This document shows, in pieces, positions 53,820-62,931 of a DNA stretch of 64,000 nucleotides. The stretch comes from UBA4421 sp002704225 (GTDB taxonomy: Bacteria; Pseudomonadota; Gammaproteobacteria; Pseudomonadales; Azotimanducaceae): NCBI GenBank assembly GCA_902556425.1, contig CACDWG010000002.1:62001-126000 (forward strand), read 5' to 3'. Position numbers and translations under genes: made by a program. The notes beneath the pieces are model-generated. The model was given only the letters and a program-made list of their open reading frames with translations, searched no databases and was not told the origin of the DNA. Numbering within the stretch: the first letter of the stretch is position 1; every line of letters starts with the position of its first letter.

Positions 53820-54608
53820 TTATTGATCAACCAAAAACTGTCGATCGGGCGCATTGGCTGGCTGCGCGGCTCCTGTGTGCGGATGCACAAGGGCGCCATC
53901 TGGCGCGTATTGCAGGATGTAGGCCTTGCGAACTTGATCCGTCAAATTCGGCCCGGTTCGGTGTGGCGTCAGGCTGGAAAACACCGCGATTGAGCCCGCA
54001 GCTAGGGGCATCGGCTCAGCATCCGCCGGACCGGTATCCAAGCACTCAAAGCCCAAGTCCGTCCATTGATGCGCAAGTGTCCCTTGTGTGTGCAACCCGG
54101 GGGCGATCCAAGGACAGCCGTTCTCAGGCGTCGCGTCGGTCAGCGCCACCCAGCAGGTCAGATACTGCTGAGGCGTCACAAAGGTATAGCCATTGTCTTG
54201 ATGCCAGGGAAATTCCTGGGCTGTCCCAGGTCGCTTATAAACCAACTGATCCCAATACAAACGCGCCCCTGGACCAATTAAATCCCGACACAGAGCGGCA
54301 AAAACCGGGTGTTTGGCAAATGTTTTTGCCACGGGCGTTTGCAGCACAGCGTGGGGCCGAAAGACAATTTCATCCGCTCTCGCAATGCTGGGCTGATCAC
54401 GAGGCATCCGGGACAAATACGCATTGGCCTCTGCTTCCACCGGATCGAGTGCATCAACGAGACGAGCAATTTCAGCTTGCGTGAAAGCGTTCTCGAGCAC
54501 AAAACCACCCTGGTGCCGGTAAGCATCGGCTTGCGTCTGAGTGATCTGCTGATAAGGGGGGCCAGGCTGAACCCAGGCGAAATCGTTGTTCAGTGGGTGT
54601 AATTTCAT
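53820..54608 (-). CDS. Phytanoyl-CoA dioxygenase (PhyH) family protein (copy 2)
   Basis: 262 residues from ATG 54608 (GGAAAG upstream); the longer frame to 54791 is not supported. It contains YRHQGGFVLENAFTQAEI, the HxD pair in EFPWHQDNGYTFV (near residue 137), WVALTDATPENGCPWIAPG and the distal His/Arg pair in TPHRTGPN. Ectoine-hydroxylase-like members share this pattern, but the substrate is unknown. It lies 112 bases upstream of the selenoprotein gene on the same strand. Confidence 0.86.
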   Translation of the reverse strand: MKLHPLNNDFAWVQPGPPYQQITQTQADAYRHQGGFVLENAFTQAEIARLVDALDPVEAEANAYLSRMPRDQPSIARADEIVFRPHAVLQTPVAKTFAKHPVFAALCRDLIGPGARLYWDQLVYKRPGTAQEFPWHQDNGYTFVTPQQYLTCWVALTDATPENGCPWIAPGLHTQGTLAHQWTDLGFECLDTGPADAEPMPLAAGSIAVFSSLTPHRTGPNLTDQVRKAYILQYAPDGALVHPHTGAAQPANAPDRQFLVDQ

Positions 54609-54981
54609 GAAAATCTTTCCAACATCAAATCCATGCTTTGATGTTATGCCACAAATACCGAAGACCTGCTCCCATAGGATTCCCTGCATCGCGTCAGCAC
54701 CGGGACTTGTCAGTCCATTGATCACTTTCTCCGCCAAGAAGATCATTACACGTGCGGCGACGACTTCTGAGCCGATGACCGAAGATGCCATCTATCGTGT
54801 GACCCGAGTGCTGACCTCAAATGACAGCACGTATCCGACAATCTAACCGGTGCCGATAATTGTGCGGGGACAGCGCAATGTGCCGATTACGATTCGCTCC
54901 ACACGGGCGTCCTGCCCGACGTGATGAGACGCGTAAAACCCGAGGACATAACCGCAAAGTTCGCCTAAACTGCGCCTCGCA
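54609..54981. other. Intergenic stretch, nothing certain
   Basis: About 370 bases between divergent genes. A plus-strand frame ending at 54846 could be the tail of a decayed gene, but I cannot match it to a family. Confidence 0.4.
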
Positions 54982-55440
54982 ATGAAATCGCCTATCGTCA
55001 GACCAATTGGAATCGCCCTTTCACTCTCCGCGTGGATTTTTGGCGCGTTTTTGTTGGGCATGGGGAATGCCTACTTCGGCGTAACCGGTGAATTCGGCGC
55101 GCACACCGACACTGCGGATTCAAACCAGCACGCCCACCAGCAGTTCGCGAAACACGGTTTGCACGACGTAGATCACGATCAACATGCACTTCACACCTCA
55201 TCCTCAATTGGGTCGATGGGACATAGCGTTCACGCAGGAGCCAACGAACCGCTACCGGCCCACTGCCTGTTTTGCCTCGACGGTCTTGCTGCAACCAGCG
55301 ACACCATTCCGGCGGTACGCGCCCTCTTTGCCGAGTTGTCTAGCCTTCACCGGCTGGCCCAGTACAGGCGAATTTTCGCTGATTCCTACCACCCTCGTCC
55401 CGCCACACGGGCTCCCCCCGTGCGTTCTCCAGCGCACTAA
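54982..55440 (+). CDS. DUF2946-like, histidine-rich envelope protein
   Basis: 152 residues. An N-terminal membrane segment (IGIALSLSAWIFGAFLLGMG) is followed by a histidine-rich stretch (HAHQQFAKHGLHDVDHDQHA, near residue 50) and the paired cysteines HCLFCLDGL (near residue 95), the hallmark of DUF2946-type proteins linked to copper. The gene precedes an outer-membrane protein rich in methionine, so the two may act together in copper handling. The ribosome site is weak. Confidence 0.68.
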   Translation: MKSPIVRPIGIALSLSAWIFGAFLLGMGNAYFGVTGEFGAHTDTADSNQHAHQQFAKHGLHDVDHDQHALHTSSSIGSMGHSVHAGANEPLPAHCLFCLDGLAATSDTIPAVRALFAELSSLHRLAQYRRIFADSYHPRPATRAPPVRSPAH

Positions 55441-55534
55441 CACCTGACGACCTATTTCAGCGCCTGGCTAGCACCAGCGGCGCGTCGTTGGATTCGTTTT
55501 GTTCAACAAAACACCTAAAAATTTGGAGACAGAG

Positions 55535-56614
55535 ATGAAATCACTACTTTGCCGGGCAAGCCTATGCTTGAGCCTTGGCCTTACCAGCACATTCCTTACC
55601 ACCCACCTCAATGCAGACAGCGAGCGCGCCATAGATCACGGCCCGATTGGCGTTATGGGTGATCACTTTCACAAAGCCGGTGAGTGGATGGTATCCGCCA
55701 GACTGATGCGCATGAACATGTCCGGCAACCAGTTAGGCGACGACAAACTCAGTGACAGCGAAGTGATCATGCAGCCGAACGCCGCAGGCCGTATGCCTGC
55801 AGTACTGAGTGTGGTTCCTCAAGACATGGATATGGACATGCTGATGTTGGGTGCCATGTACGCTCCCAGCGACCGTCTTACCTTGATGGCCATGGTCATG
55901 GCATCGAGCAAGGACATGGCGCTGACCAGCTACACCCCGCCCAATATGATGAACCCTACACCAAGAACCGTGGTGGGCGGATTCTCCACTTCCAGTGACG
56001 ATATCCAGTCCATCTCTCTAAGCGGATTGTTTCGATTGCAGCAGAATGCCAGCACGCGTTCCCACCTAACCGTGGGGCTAGAACAGTCAATTGCAGATAC
56101 CGATGCGACGGATACGGTACTGACCCCCATGGGTATGAACATGACGATGCGGCTGCCCTATGGCATGCAGATTGGCGATGAAAGCCTGCGCCTAAAGGCC
56201 GCATTGACCCATGTCTATAGCAACGAGGAATGGGTATTCGGTGGTCAGATCAGCGGCAAATTCAAGGTGGCAGCCGAGGATTGGCACTTTGGCGACAGCC
56301 AACAGGCCACCGTCTGGGCCCAGCGAGAGATGAACCGTCATTTGTCACTGTCGGGACGCCTGACCTACGAACGAGCCAGTGGATTAGAAGGCATGGATGC
56401 CATGATCATGGCTCCCGTACAGACCGCAATACCGGCGAACTACGGCTATAAAAAATGGCGTATCGGACTGGGTGCCAATGGGGTCGTCTCTCTGTTCCCC
56501 GGACAATCTGAGCGTCTGGGTATCGAGTTAGAGCTGCCCATCGATACGGACACCCGCGGCGTACAGATGACGCCTGAGTGGCAACTCACCTTGGGCATTC
56601 AAAAAGCGTTCTAG
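55535..56614 (+). CDS. Methionine-rich outer-membrane beta-barrel protein (transporter-like)
   Basis: 359 residues from ATG 55535 (GGAGA at spacing six). Signal peptide about residues 1-25. The mature part has alternating beta strands ending in LTLGIQKAF, a barrel terminus. Methionine clusters occur (RLMRMNMSGNQ, QDMDMDMLMLGAMY, GMNMTMRL), as in copper-binding envelope proteins. Families of this shape are annotated as transporters of the phenol MetA/alpha-amylase-like group. Cotranscription with the upstream histidine-rich protein, 94 bases away, is likely. Confidence 0.7.
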   Translation: MKSLLCRASLCLSLGLTSTFLTTHLNADSERAIDHGPIGVMGDHFHKAGEWMVSARLMRMNMSGNQLGDDKLSDSEVIMQPNAAGRMPAVLSVVPQDMDMDMLMLGAMYAPSDRLTLMAMVMASSKDMALTSYTPPNMMNPTPRTVVGGFSTSSDDIQSISLSGLFRLQQNASTRSHLTVGLEQSIADTDATDTVLTPMGMNMTMRLPYGMQIGDESLRLKAALTHVYSNEEWVFGGQISGKFKVAAEDWHFGDSQQATVWAQREMNRHLSLSGRLTYERASGLEGMDAMIMAPVQTAIPANYGYKKWRIGLGANGVVSLFPGQSERLGIELELPIDTDTRGVQMTPEWQLTLGIQKAF

Positions 56615-56760
56615 CGAATCAGCGAAAACACCCACTGGGACGAGGCACAAGCCTGTGAAAGCATGGCAGTGCCCCCCTCGGCATTTTTTGCCGCCTAACG
56701 GACCGTCAGACAACCCAAGCAAGACGGTAGATCGGAGGGGACGTGTCCATCAGGGACGTG

Positions 56761-56780
56761 GGCGCGGGATTACCCGCGCC
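56761..56780. repeat. GC-rich palindromic hairpin
   Basis: GGCGCGGG and CCCGCGCC, eight perfect base pairs around ATTA, lie between convergent genes. A related shorter GC palindrome occurs near 37924. It may be a REP-like unit or a bidirectional 3'-end structure. Confidence 0.4.
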
Positions 56781-56806
56781 GAAGAGGAGCGATCGCGCGT
56801 CGGCTG

Positions 56807-58369
56807 TTACTTGCCGGTGAAGCGCAGCAGGCTGTCTTGAGATCCGCCTGCCCCACCCAGCAGATGCTGCAGGTAGGTTTCATAGGTATCCATCCACATG
56901 CCCTGGGAGCGCTCGCGGCCTGCTTCCACATCACTCTTGGTACTTTTCATGTACCAGTTGTTGCATCGCAGCCAGACTTTGCCGTCTGCGGTGTTATTGC
57001 AACGCTCAGTCCAGGCTGTCACCGCCTCAGCTCTGGGCTCGACTTCGGTTTCACTCGCAGCCCGCATACGGCTCACCAAGGCAGCAATGTACTTACCCTG
57101 CTCTTCACAAAGCAGCGTCACGTTGGTGACGGGGTTCAGGCTTTGGGGACCGATCATCAGATAGAAGTTAGGAAGATTCTCAACATGAATGCCCCACAGG
57201 GACTGGGGCCGGGTCATCTGCCAGTTATTCGCTTCATTGGCGCCATACTGGTCGGCCAAGGTCACTCCGTCGCGACCGGTAACGGGGAACGGAATGTGAT
57301 TGCTGTCGAATCCCGTGGCATAAATCAGCACGTCCACGTCGTGACAGTCGCCACTGGCCATTTCCACACCGGTTTCCGTTACGCCAATCACACCGTTGGG
57401 ATCGTTAATCAACGTCACATTCGGTTTGTTGAACGTGGTGTAGTAGTCGTCGATAAAGAGCACGCGCTTGCAGAAAAACGGGTAGTCGGGCGTCAGTAAC
57501 TCCGCCAGATCAGGATCGGTAACGTCCGCCCTGATGCGTTTGGCAATCGCGCCACACAGTTTGGCGTTCGCCTCTTCATCGTGCAGGGTTTCAAAGGTAA
57601 ATGGCAGATCTGGGTTAGGCTGAGGTCCATTTTCCCAATCGATGAATCGAAGGCTCTCGCTGTAGCCGCCTTTCTTAAACGCATCCACAATTTCAGGGGG
57701 CGTAGGCTCATCGTCACGTGGTAGCGCCCAAGTTGCAGAGCGTTGGAACACGACCAAGCTTTCCACCTCATCAACGATACTGGTAATCACCTGAGCAGCA
57801 GAGGCGCCGGTACCGATAATGCCCACTCGCTTGCCTTTCAGATCGACGCTGTAGTCCCACTGTGCCGTGTGAAAACTTTCCCCTTTAAAGCGCGCCATAC
57901 CAGCCACTTCTGGCATACGCGGAGTGGACAGTGGGCCATTGGCGCTCACCACATGGCTAGCGTCATAGGATGCTCCGGCTTCGCCGTTGCGCATGTCTTG
58001 AGTATTAATCTGCCACTTTCCCTGACCTTGATATTCAACGCCGGTCACCTTGGTTGAAAAGCGTATATGGGACTGCAGCCCGCAGAATTCCACCAACTGA
58101 TCTGTGTAATCGGCGATTTCGTTTTGAGTCACGTATTTTTTGGAGGGAATAAAACCAATACGGTCGAGAAATGGCAGATACGCATAGGAAGGCACGTCGC
58201 AAGCTGCGCCCGGATAGCCGCCAACGCCGCCGTTTTGCCAAACCCCGCCCAAGGAAGAACCCATTTCTAAAATGCAGAAATCTTCAATTCCTGCTTCCTT
58301 GAGAAAATAACCGCACAGCAGACCCGAAAATCCGCCGCCAACAATGACCACTTCGTGGGAATTCGACAT
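56807..58369 (-). CDS. Flavin-containing/Baeyer-Villiger-type monooxygenase
   Basis: 520 residues. First Rossmann motif VVIVGGGFSGLLCGYFLKEAG at residues 7-27, the Baeyer-Villiger fingerprint FxGxxxHxxxW as FKGESFHTAQW (near residue 165) and the NADPH motif VGIIGTGASAAQ follow; the YATGFD segment is also typical. It would oxygenate ketones or soft heteroatoms using FAD and NADPH. It precedes the SDR gene by 108 bases on the transcript, a common pairing of ketone-forming and ketone-oxidising enzymes. Confidence 0.9.
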   Translation of the reverse strand: MSNSHEVVIVGGGFSGLLCGYFLKEAGIEDFCILEMGSSLGGVWQNGGVGGYPGAACDVPSYAYLPFLDRIGFIPSKKYVTQNEIADYTDQLVEFCGLQSHIRFSTKVTGVEYQGQGKWQINTQDMRNGEAGASYDASHVVSANGPLSTPRMPEVAGMARFKGESFHTAQWDYSVDLKGKRVGIIGTGASAAQVITSIVDEVESLVVFQRSATWALPRDDEPTPPEIVDAFKKGGYSESLRFIDWENGPQPNPDLPFTFETLHDEEANAKLCGAIAKRIRADVTDPDLAELLTPDYPFFCKRVLFIDDYYTTFNKPNVTLINDPNGVIGVTETGVEMASGDCHDVDVLIYATGFDSNHIPFPVTGRDGVTLADQYGANEANNWQMTRPQSLWGIHVENLPNFYLMIGPQSLNPVTNVTLLCEEQGKYIAALVSRMRAASETEVEPRAEAVTAWTERCNNTADGKVWLRCNNWYMKSTKSDVEAGRERSQGMWMDTYETYLQHLLGGAGGSQDSLLRFTGK

Positions 58370-58477
58370 AACAAAATCGTCCTATACAATTGTCATGTGG
58401 GCCGCTTTACCGACCCTTGAGAAGCCGGAGAGTATGCCACAAGTTGCTTCAGGCGGCCCCCTCTTCGCAGGGCGCAG

Positions 58478-59305
58478 TCAGTCGAGAAAGGACGATGGCG
58501 TTTCCGCATTGTCGCCAAACAGCATTTTGGCAAAGGGTGAAACATCGGGGCCCTGGCGCAGATGATGCCCTCCGTCCACGGGCAGGCTGACACCAGTAAC
58601 CCAGCTTGCCGCGTCGCTGCAAAGATACGCGACCGCCTCGGCAATATCGTTGACCAGTCCATGGCGGGCAATGGGCATCTTTTTCAGATAGTCCTCATAC
58701 ACCGATTCCGTGCCAAGCAGTCCACTAGCGATTTCGGTTTCAACCAAACCGGGACAAACCGAATTCACTCGAATCGCGCTGGCGCCAAGCTCATCAGCAC
58801 AGTTACGAACCAACATATCGATGGCTGCCTTGCTCATGCAGTAAGCGGCCATATGCGGATGGGTGCGCAGGCCCGCAATGCTGGAAATCGCGCAGAGTGC
58901 CCCGCCTCCGTTGGCGGACATAATTCTGGCGGCATGCTTGAACACCAATAGCGTCCCCTTGGCGTTGATTCGCATGATCTCGTCGTATTGATCTGCGTCT
59001 TGGGCGGCTATGGGGGATAGGCCTCCAACCCCTGCGTTGGCCAGCACTTTTTTCAGCGGTGCCAAGCGATTCATTTGTGACAAGGCGCTAGCCACCGTTT
59101 CTTCATCCGCCGTGTCCCCGACGAAGAGCGAGATGTTGGCATTTGGTTGATTGCGTAAAATGGCGTCGCGTCCTGCGATCAACTTGCGTTCGGTGCGGCC
59201 CAAGAGACCAACCGCCGCGCCCTGGGTCGCGAATTTGTCAGCGCTTGCCAAACCAATGCCCGTGCCGCCGCCGGTTACCAATGCGGAATGTGTTGCAGCA
59301 TCCAT
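58478..59305 (-). CDS. Short-chain dehydrogenase/reductase
   Basis: 275 residues, classical SDR: TGGGTGIGLAS at about residues 11-21, NAGVGG, the catalytic serine in CAISSIAG and YxxxK in YCMSKAA, and PxG-like NSVCPGLVETE. The C-terminal VDGGHHLRQGPD is typical. NAD(P)-linked oxidation of an alcohol to a ketone is likely. It is on the same strand as the adjacent monooxygenase gene. Confidence 0.92.
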   Translation of the reverse strand: MDAATHSALVTGGGTGIGLASADKFATQGAAVGLLGRTERKLIAGRDAILRNQPNANISLFVGDTADEETVASALSQMNRLAPLKKVLANAGVGGLSPIAAQDADQYDEIMRINAKGTLLVFKHAARIMSANGGGALCAISSIAGLRTHPHMAAYCMSKAAIDMLVRNCADELGASAIRVNSVCPGLVETEIASGLLGTESVYEDYLKKMPIARHGLVNDIAEAVAYLCSDAASWVTGVSLPVDGGHHLRQGPDVSPFAKMLFGDNAETPSSFLD

Positions 59306-59364
59306 AATCGTTTTCCAGTCTCTTTGCAGTGTCCAAAATCCTAACGTATCCCGGCATATCGCCG

Positions 59365-60012
59365 CTAACAGTTGGAGAAATCTTGATCAACGCAGGTTTT
59401 GGCCCGGGCTTGGGCTCGCGTCACTTCGGCTTCCGCCATCCCCGAGGCCAAACGCTCGCGACTCTCCATGGCATTGGGGTACCCATTGGCGGACGCGATG
59501 TTGAACCACATATGGGCTCTGACCGGGTCGCGAAAGGTTCCCACACCGTTGGCGTAAGCAACCCCTAAGTTGTACTGGGCTGGCGCATAGCCCAACGAGG
59601 CAGCCTGCTGATTCAGACGCACCGATTCTTTAAAATTCTGGATCACGCCTGCTCCCTTCAAATGCAGGGCACTCAATGCAGCCAGACCCTCGGGAGACTG
59701 TTGTTCTGCGGCCTCGGTATACCAGCGCGCAGCAATCTTGTGGTCTGAGTCGGTTCCTAAGCCCTGCTCATACATAACGCCGAGGCGGTATTGTGCTTGG
59801 GCATCGCCGCCTTCGGCCAACGCATCGTAGAGATCAAGAGCGGTGACAAATTCTCCGCGGTCAAAGGCATCGCCCGCCTCGAGCAACCCTTCGGCCTGGA
59901 GCACTGGCGCACTCAACTGCAGCAGCCACCCCAAGAGAAGGCTAACGCAGGTAAGCCGACAGTCTGGTTTATTCGGATGATTGATCTTTAGAAGCACCGC
60001 ATTCTCACGCAT
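59365..60012 (-). CDS. Sel1-repeat secreted protein
   Basis: 215 residues with a long N-terminal signal peptide (ending near residue 40, VLQAE) and three to four Sel1/TPR-like repeats: AQYRLGVMYEQGLGTD, GLAALSALHLKGAGV and AQYNLGVAYANGVGTF with the following MWFNIAS. Such repeats mediate protein contacts in the envelope. Function unknown. Stands alone. Confidence 0.82.
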   Translation of the reverse strand: MRENAVLLKINHPNKPDCRLTCVSLLLGWLLQLSAPVLQAEGLLEAGDAFDRGEFVTALDLYDALAEGGDAQAQYRLGVMYEQGLGTDSDHKIAARWYTEAAEQQSPEGLAALSALHLKGAGVIQNFKESVRLNQQAASLGYAPAQYNLGVAYANGVGTFRDPVRAHMWFNIASANGYPNAMESRERLASGMAEAEVTRAQARAKTCVDQDFSNC

Positions 60013-60105
60013 GTAACGACGAAACTGGCAGCCTTTTACAGCCGCCCTATCCCGTCATGTAATCGGCATCGACGGCTTGTTTCTTTAAGGCTTTTTACCG
60101 CGAAC

Positions 60106-61158
60106 CTAAAACCGACGATTCTCGCCAATTTTCAAGACCCAAGCATTTTCTTCTCCTAGGCCCTGATCTTCTGCGGCCCTGAGAAAGCGTCGGGGTGGCT
60201 CATCCAGCGGTTCATCGGACAAATCGAAGGTACCGAAGTGCATACCCACTGCTGACTGCGCCGCCAAATCCAGCGCAGTGGTGACTGCCTCCTCCGGATT
60301 GATATGAGAAGCCTTCATCATGGCTCTGGGCGTATAGGCCCCTATGGGAATCGCCGCCAAATCAAACGGTCCCAACCGTTTGCCAATCGCTTTGAAACCC
60401 GAAGAATAGCCCGTATCCCCAGCGTGATAGAAACGACGATCGGGGCCGATCACAGCCCAGGAAGACCAGAGCGATTTGTTGGTATCCGTCAGACTACGCT
60501 TACTCCAATGCTGGCTCGGTAAACAGTGTACGGTAACAGCGCCGAGCTCAGCCCGTTGCCCCCAATTGAGCTCAGTCACGTTACCAATACCCGCAGAGCG
60601 CAGCAAAGCCCCATTGCCTTCGGGGACCAGAAACACTGTGTCCGGATCGCGTTCTGCCAGGGTGCGCAGCGTCGGCAAATCTAGGTGATCGTAGTGGTTG
60701 TGGGAGATCGTGACAAAATCGATGGCGGGCAAATCACTGATGGCGATTCCCGGCTGCACGAAGCGCCGCGGACCAAGAGCGGGCACCGGGCTTGGCGTGT
60801 TGGACCAGATGGGGTCCGTAAGAAACGTCATGCCGCCCATTTGCACGACGAAGGTCGAATGCCCTACCCAAGTAATCATGGGTGTCATGTCAGCAACATT
60901 GGCGCGCAACAGGCTGCCATCGTTTGGCACGCGCTGAGGTGCGCCATCACTCGATCGAAAGTAGGTTCCGAGGCGCCGAAGCATAAACGGCAGTCTCACG
61001 CCAAGGCCGCCTTTATCTAGATCACCTATCGGATTGGAAAATTCGCCGCGGTCGTTCAACTCGGCCTCTGCTAAGGAGGCCACTGCGTTGGCACGCGTCG
61101 GCTGCGCCCACACCACAACCAAAAGACTCAGCAAGCCTGACGCTATTGTACCGCGCAT
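60106..61158 (-). CDS. Secreted metallo-beta-lactamase-fold hydrolase (UlaG/NAPE-PLD-like)
   Basis: 350 residues with a signal peptide (ending near TRANA). The motif SHNHYDHLDLPTL (HxHxDH, near residue 155) and the surrounding WVGHSTFVVQM and FLTDPIWSN are typical of the L-ascorbate-6-phosphate lactonase/NAPE-phospholipase D branch; a further YHAGDTGYSSGF and HINPEEAV give later metal ligands. Likely hydrolyses a phosphodiester or lactone in the envelope. Confidence 0.88.
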   Translation of the reverse strand: MRGTIASGLLSLLVVVWAQPTRANAVASLAEAELNDRGEFSNPIGDLDKGGLGVRLPFMLRRLGTYFRSSDGAPQRVPNDGSLLRANVADMTPMITWVGHSTFVVQMGGMTFLTDPIWSNTPSPVPALGPRRFVQPGIAISDLPAIDFVTISHNHYDHLDLPTLRTLAERDPDTVFLVPEGNGALLRSAGIGNVTELNWGQRAELGAVTVHCLPSQHWSKRSLTDTNKSLWSSWAVIGPDRRFYHAGDTGYSSGFKAIGKRLGPFDLAAIPIGAYTPRAMMKASHINPEEAVTTALDLAAQSAVGMHFGTFDLSDEPLDEPPRRFLRAAEDQGLGEENAWVLKIGENRRF

Positions 61159-61287
61159 CCACTTTCACTCCGTATTAATCGGCCCTCAGTATGATAATGA
61201 GCGCGTGCAAAGCGCGTGCAAATCCGCCGAAAAAGGCTAGAAATCCGTGAACAAATAAGACATGTTTGGCCTCAGGGGGATGAAGTT

Positions 61288-61923
61288 ATGGATCTATACG
61301 AGGCTATGAGCACCCTACGTGCCGTTCGCCGTTTACGCTCGGACCCGATCGATGAAGCGATTGTCGAGCGAGTACTGACCGCGGCGACTTGGGCACCTAC
61401 CGGTGGCAACACGCAGCCTTGGCGCATTGTGGCGCTCACCGATGCCGATAAAAAACAGGCATTGCAGGACCTATACAAACCGCACTGGGACAGCTACCTG
61501 CCGGGCTACGAAGCCCGGCTGTCGCATATGCCGGAGGATGCTCGAGCATCCAGCATCAAGGCCATGGACGCGGGCAATTATCTTGCAGCCCATATGCATG
61601 AAGCGCCGCTGATCGCTGTCTTCTGCTTCAACCCGAAACTGATGACGATTACCGACAGTGAGTTGGATCGCCCAAGCGTCGTCGGCGGAGGGTCGGTCTA
61701 TCCCGCGGTACAAAATTTCTTGCTGGCCTGTCGTAACGAGGGGCTGGGCTGCGTGCTTACGACCCTTTTGTGTTACGAAGAGGATGCTGTTAAAGAACTG
61801 CTCGGCATACCCGAAGACTGGTATCCCTGTGCTCATATTCCCGTGGGGTATCCCGTCCTTGGCGGCCACGGCAGCATCCGGCGTCGCGCGCTGGATCAGA
61901 TGGTTCGTTACAACACATGGTGA
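61288..61923 (+). CDS. Nitroreductase family protein
   Basis: 211 residues, FMN-binding nitroreductase fold: N-terminal STLRAVRRLRSDPIDEA (FMN arginines), WAPTGGNTQPWRIVAL (FMN-binding) and the C-terminal HIPVGYPVLGGHG. An earlier in-frame ATG at 61216 is less likely. The 3' end overlaps the next PhyH gene (ATGGTGA), so the two are translationally coupled and probably act on one pathway. Confidence 0.88.
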   Translation: MDLYEAMSTLRAVRRLRSDPIDEAIVERVLTAATWAPTGGNTQPWRIVALTDADKKQALQDLYKPHWDSYLPGYEARLSHMPEDARASSIKAMDAGNYLAAHMHEAPLIAVFCFNPKLMTITDSELDRPSVVGGGSVYPAVQNFLLACRNEGLGCVLTTLLCYEEDAVKELLGIPEDWYPCAHIPVGYPVLGGHGSIRRRALDQMVRYNTW

Positions 61924-62879
61924 GTACGGTGCCTCATTACGCAACAGCGCCTCTTGATGGACCAGAAGTCCTACCACTGCCTGCGCTAACTCAGGATCGA
62001 GCACAAGCCATGAGCGACCTCAGCGAATACGGCTGCTGCATACTCACAGATGTGCTGTCCCCAGAGCGAATTGCGTTACTGAAAACGAAAATGGATCAGC
62101 AGTATGAGGCCGAAGAGGCTCTTGGAGAGCTGACGCCGGACCGGGGGCGCAGCAATAAAATCGTCATCCCCAATCTGATCAACAAAGGTCAACACTACAT
62201 AGAACTGGTTAGCCACGAAGACACCGAGGCCCTTGCCAGCCACGTTCTTGGCAAACAGTGGCTGCTGTCCAGCCTGACGGCGCACATGTTTAAGGGCACG
62301 ACCCCAGAGGTTGAACTGGTTCACCGCGATCAAGGCCAAGTGCCTGCCAGTTTGGATCAACCAGCACTGTTGAATCTGTTTTACCTGCTCGACGATTTTA
62401 CCCCTGAACGCGGTAGCACCGTGGTTTTTCCCGGCAGCCACCGATGGCCGTTAGCCCACCGGGTCCACCCGCCCGCTGCCGAAAAGGGTGCGCAGGTCAC
62501 GGTGCCTGCTGGCAGTCTGTTCGCCTTTGAAGGCCGGCTGTGGCATGCCACTGGCGCAAGCCAGACCGGTCACCGCCGGCGCGCGTTGTCGGTTTTTTGC
62601 TCGGCGCCTTGGCTTCGGCAGCAAGAGAATGCTCTGGCCGCAACGAGCCACGATTTATTGGAAAATGCCGATCCAACATTGCGGGCACGCCTAGGCCTCA
62701 AGACCTACGGCACGCTGGGTAACGTTAATGGTACGAGAGTGCCCCATCAGCGAGTCGCCTTTGGCAGTGTCGACGTTGATTTGCCCGACTTTTTGATTGG
62801 TGAAAACGCACAGCTGATCCCAACGGGCAAAACGCGATTACCCCAAAGTCTCAATACCAAATACAGCACGGACGTTTGA
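61917..62879 (+). CDS. Phytanoyl-CoA dioxygenase (PhyH) family protein (copy 3)
   Basis: 320 residues overlapping the nitroreductase stop. It shows LSEYGCCILTDVLSPERI, an HxD-type site in VELVHRDQGQVP (near residue 138), FTPERGSTVVFPGSHRWP and the distal histidine in RLWHATGASQTGHRR with its arginine. Fe(II)/2-oxoglutarate hydroxylase of unknown substrate. GTG 61920 and ATG 62010 are alternative starts. Confidence 0.85.
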   Translation: MVSTVPHYATAPLDGPEVLPLPALTQDRAQAMSDLSEYGCCILTDVLSPERIALLKTKMDQQYEAEEALGELTPDRGRSNKIVIPNLINKGQHYIELVSHEDTEALASHVLGKQWLLSSLTAHMFKGTTPEVELVHRDQGQVPASLDQPALLNLFYLLDDFTPERGSTVVFPGSHRWPLAHRVHPPAAEKGAQVTVPAGSLFAFEGRLWHATGASQTGHRRRALSVFCSAPWLRQQENALAATSHDLLENADPTLRARLGLKTYGTLGNVNGTRVPHQRVAFGSVDVDLPDFLIGENAQLIPTGKTRLPQSLNTKYSTDV

Positions 62880-62931
62880 GGATTGAATGCCCCGTCTTTT
62901 GAATAATTAGCACAAGCAGTAAGTCGAATTT

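Noticed and set aside
54586..54846. Plus-strand ORF upstream of the DUF2946-like gene
   Set aside because: It overlaps the start of PhyH copy 2 on the other strand and matches no family; at best a decayed tail.
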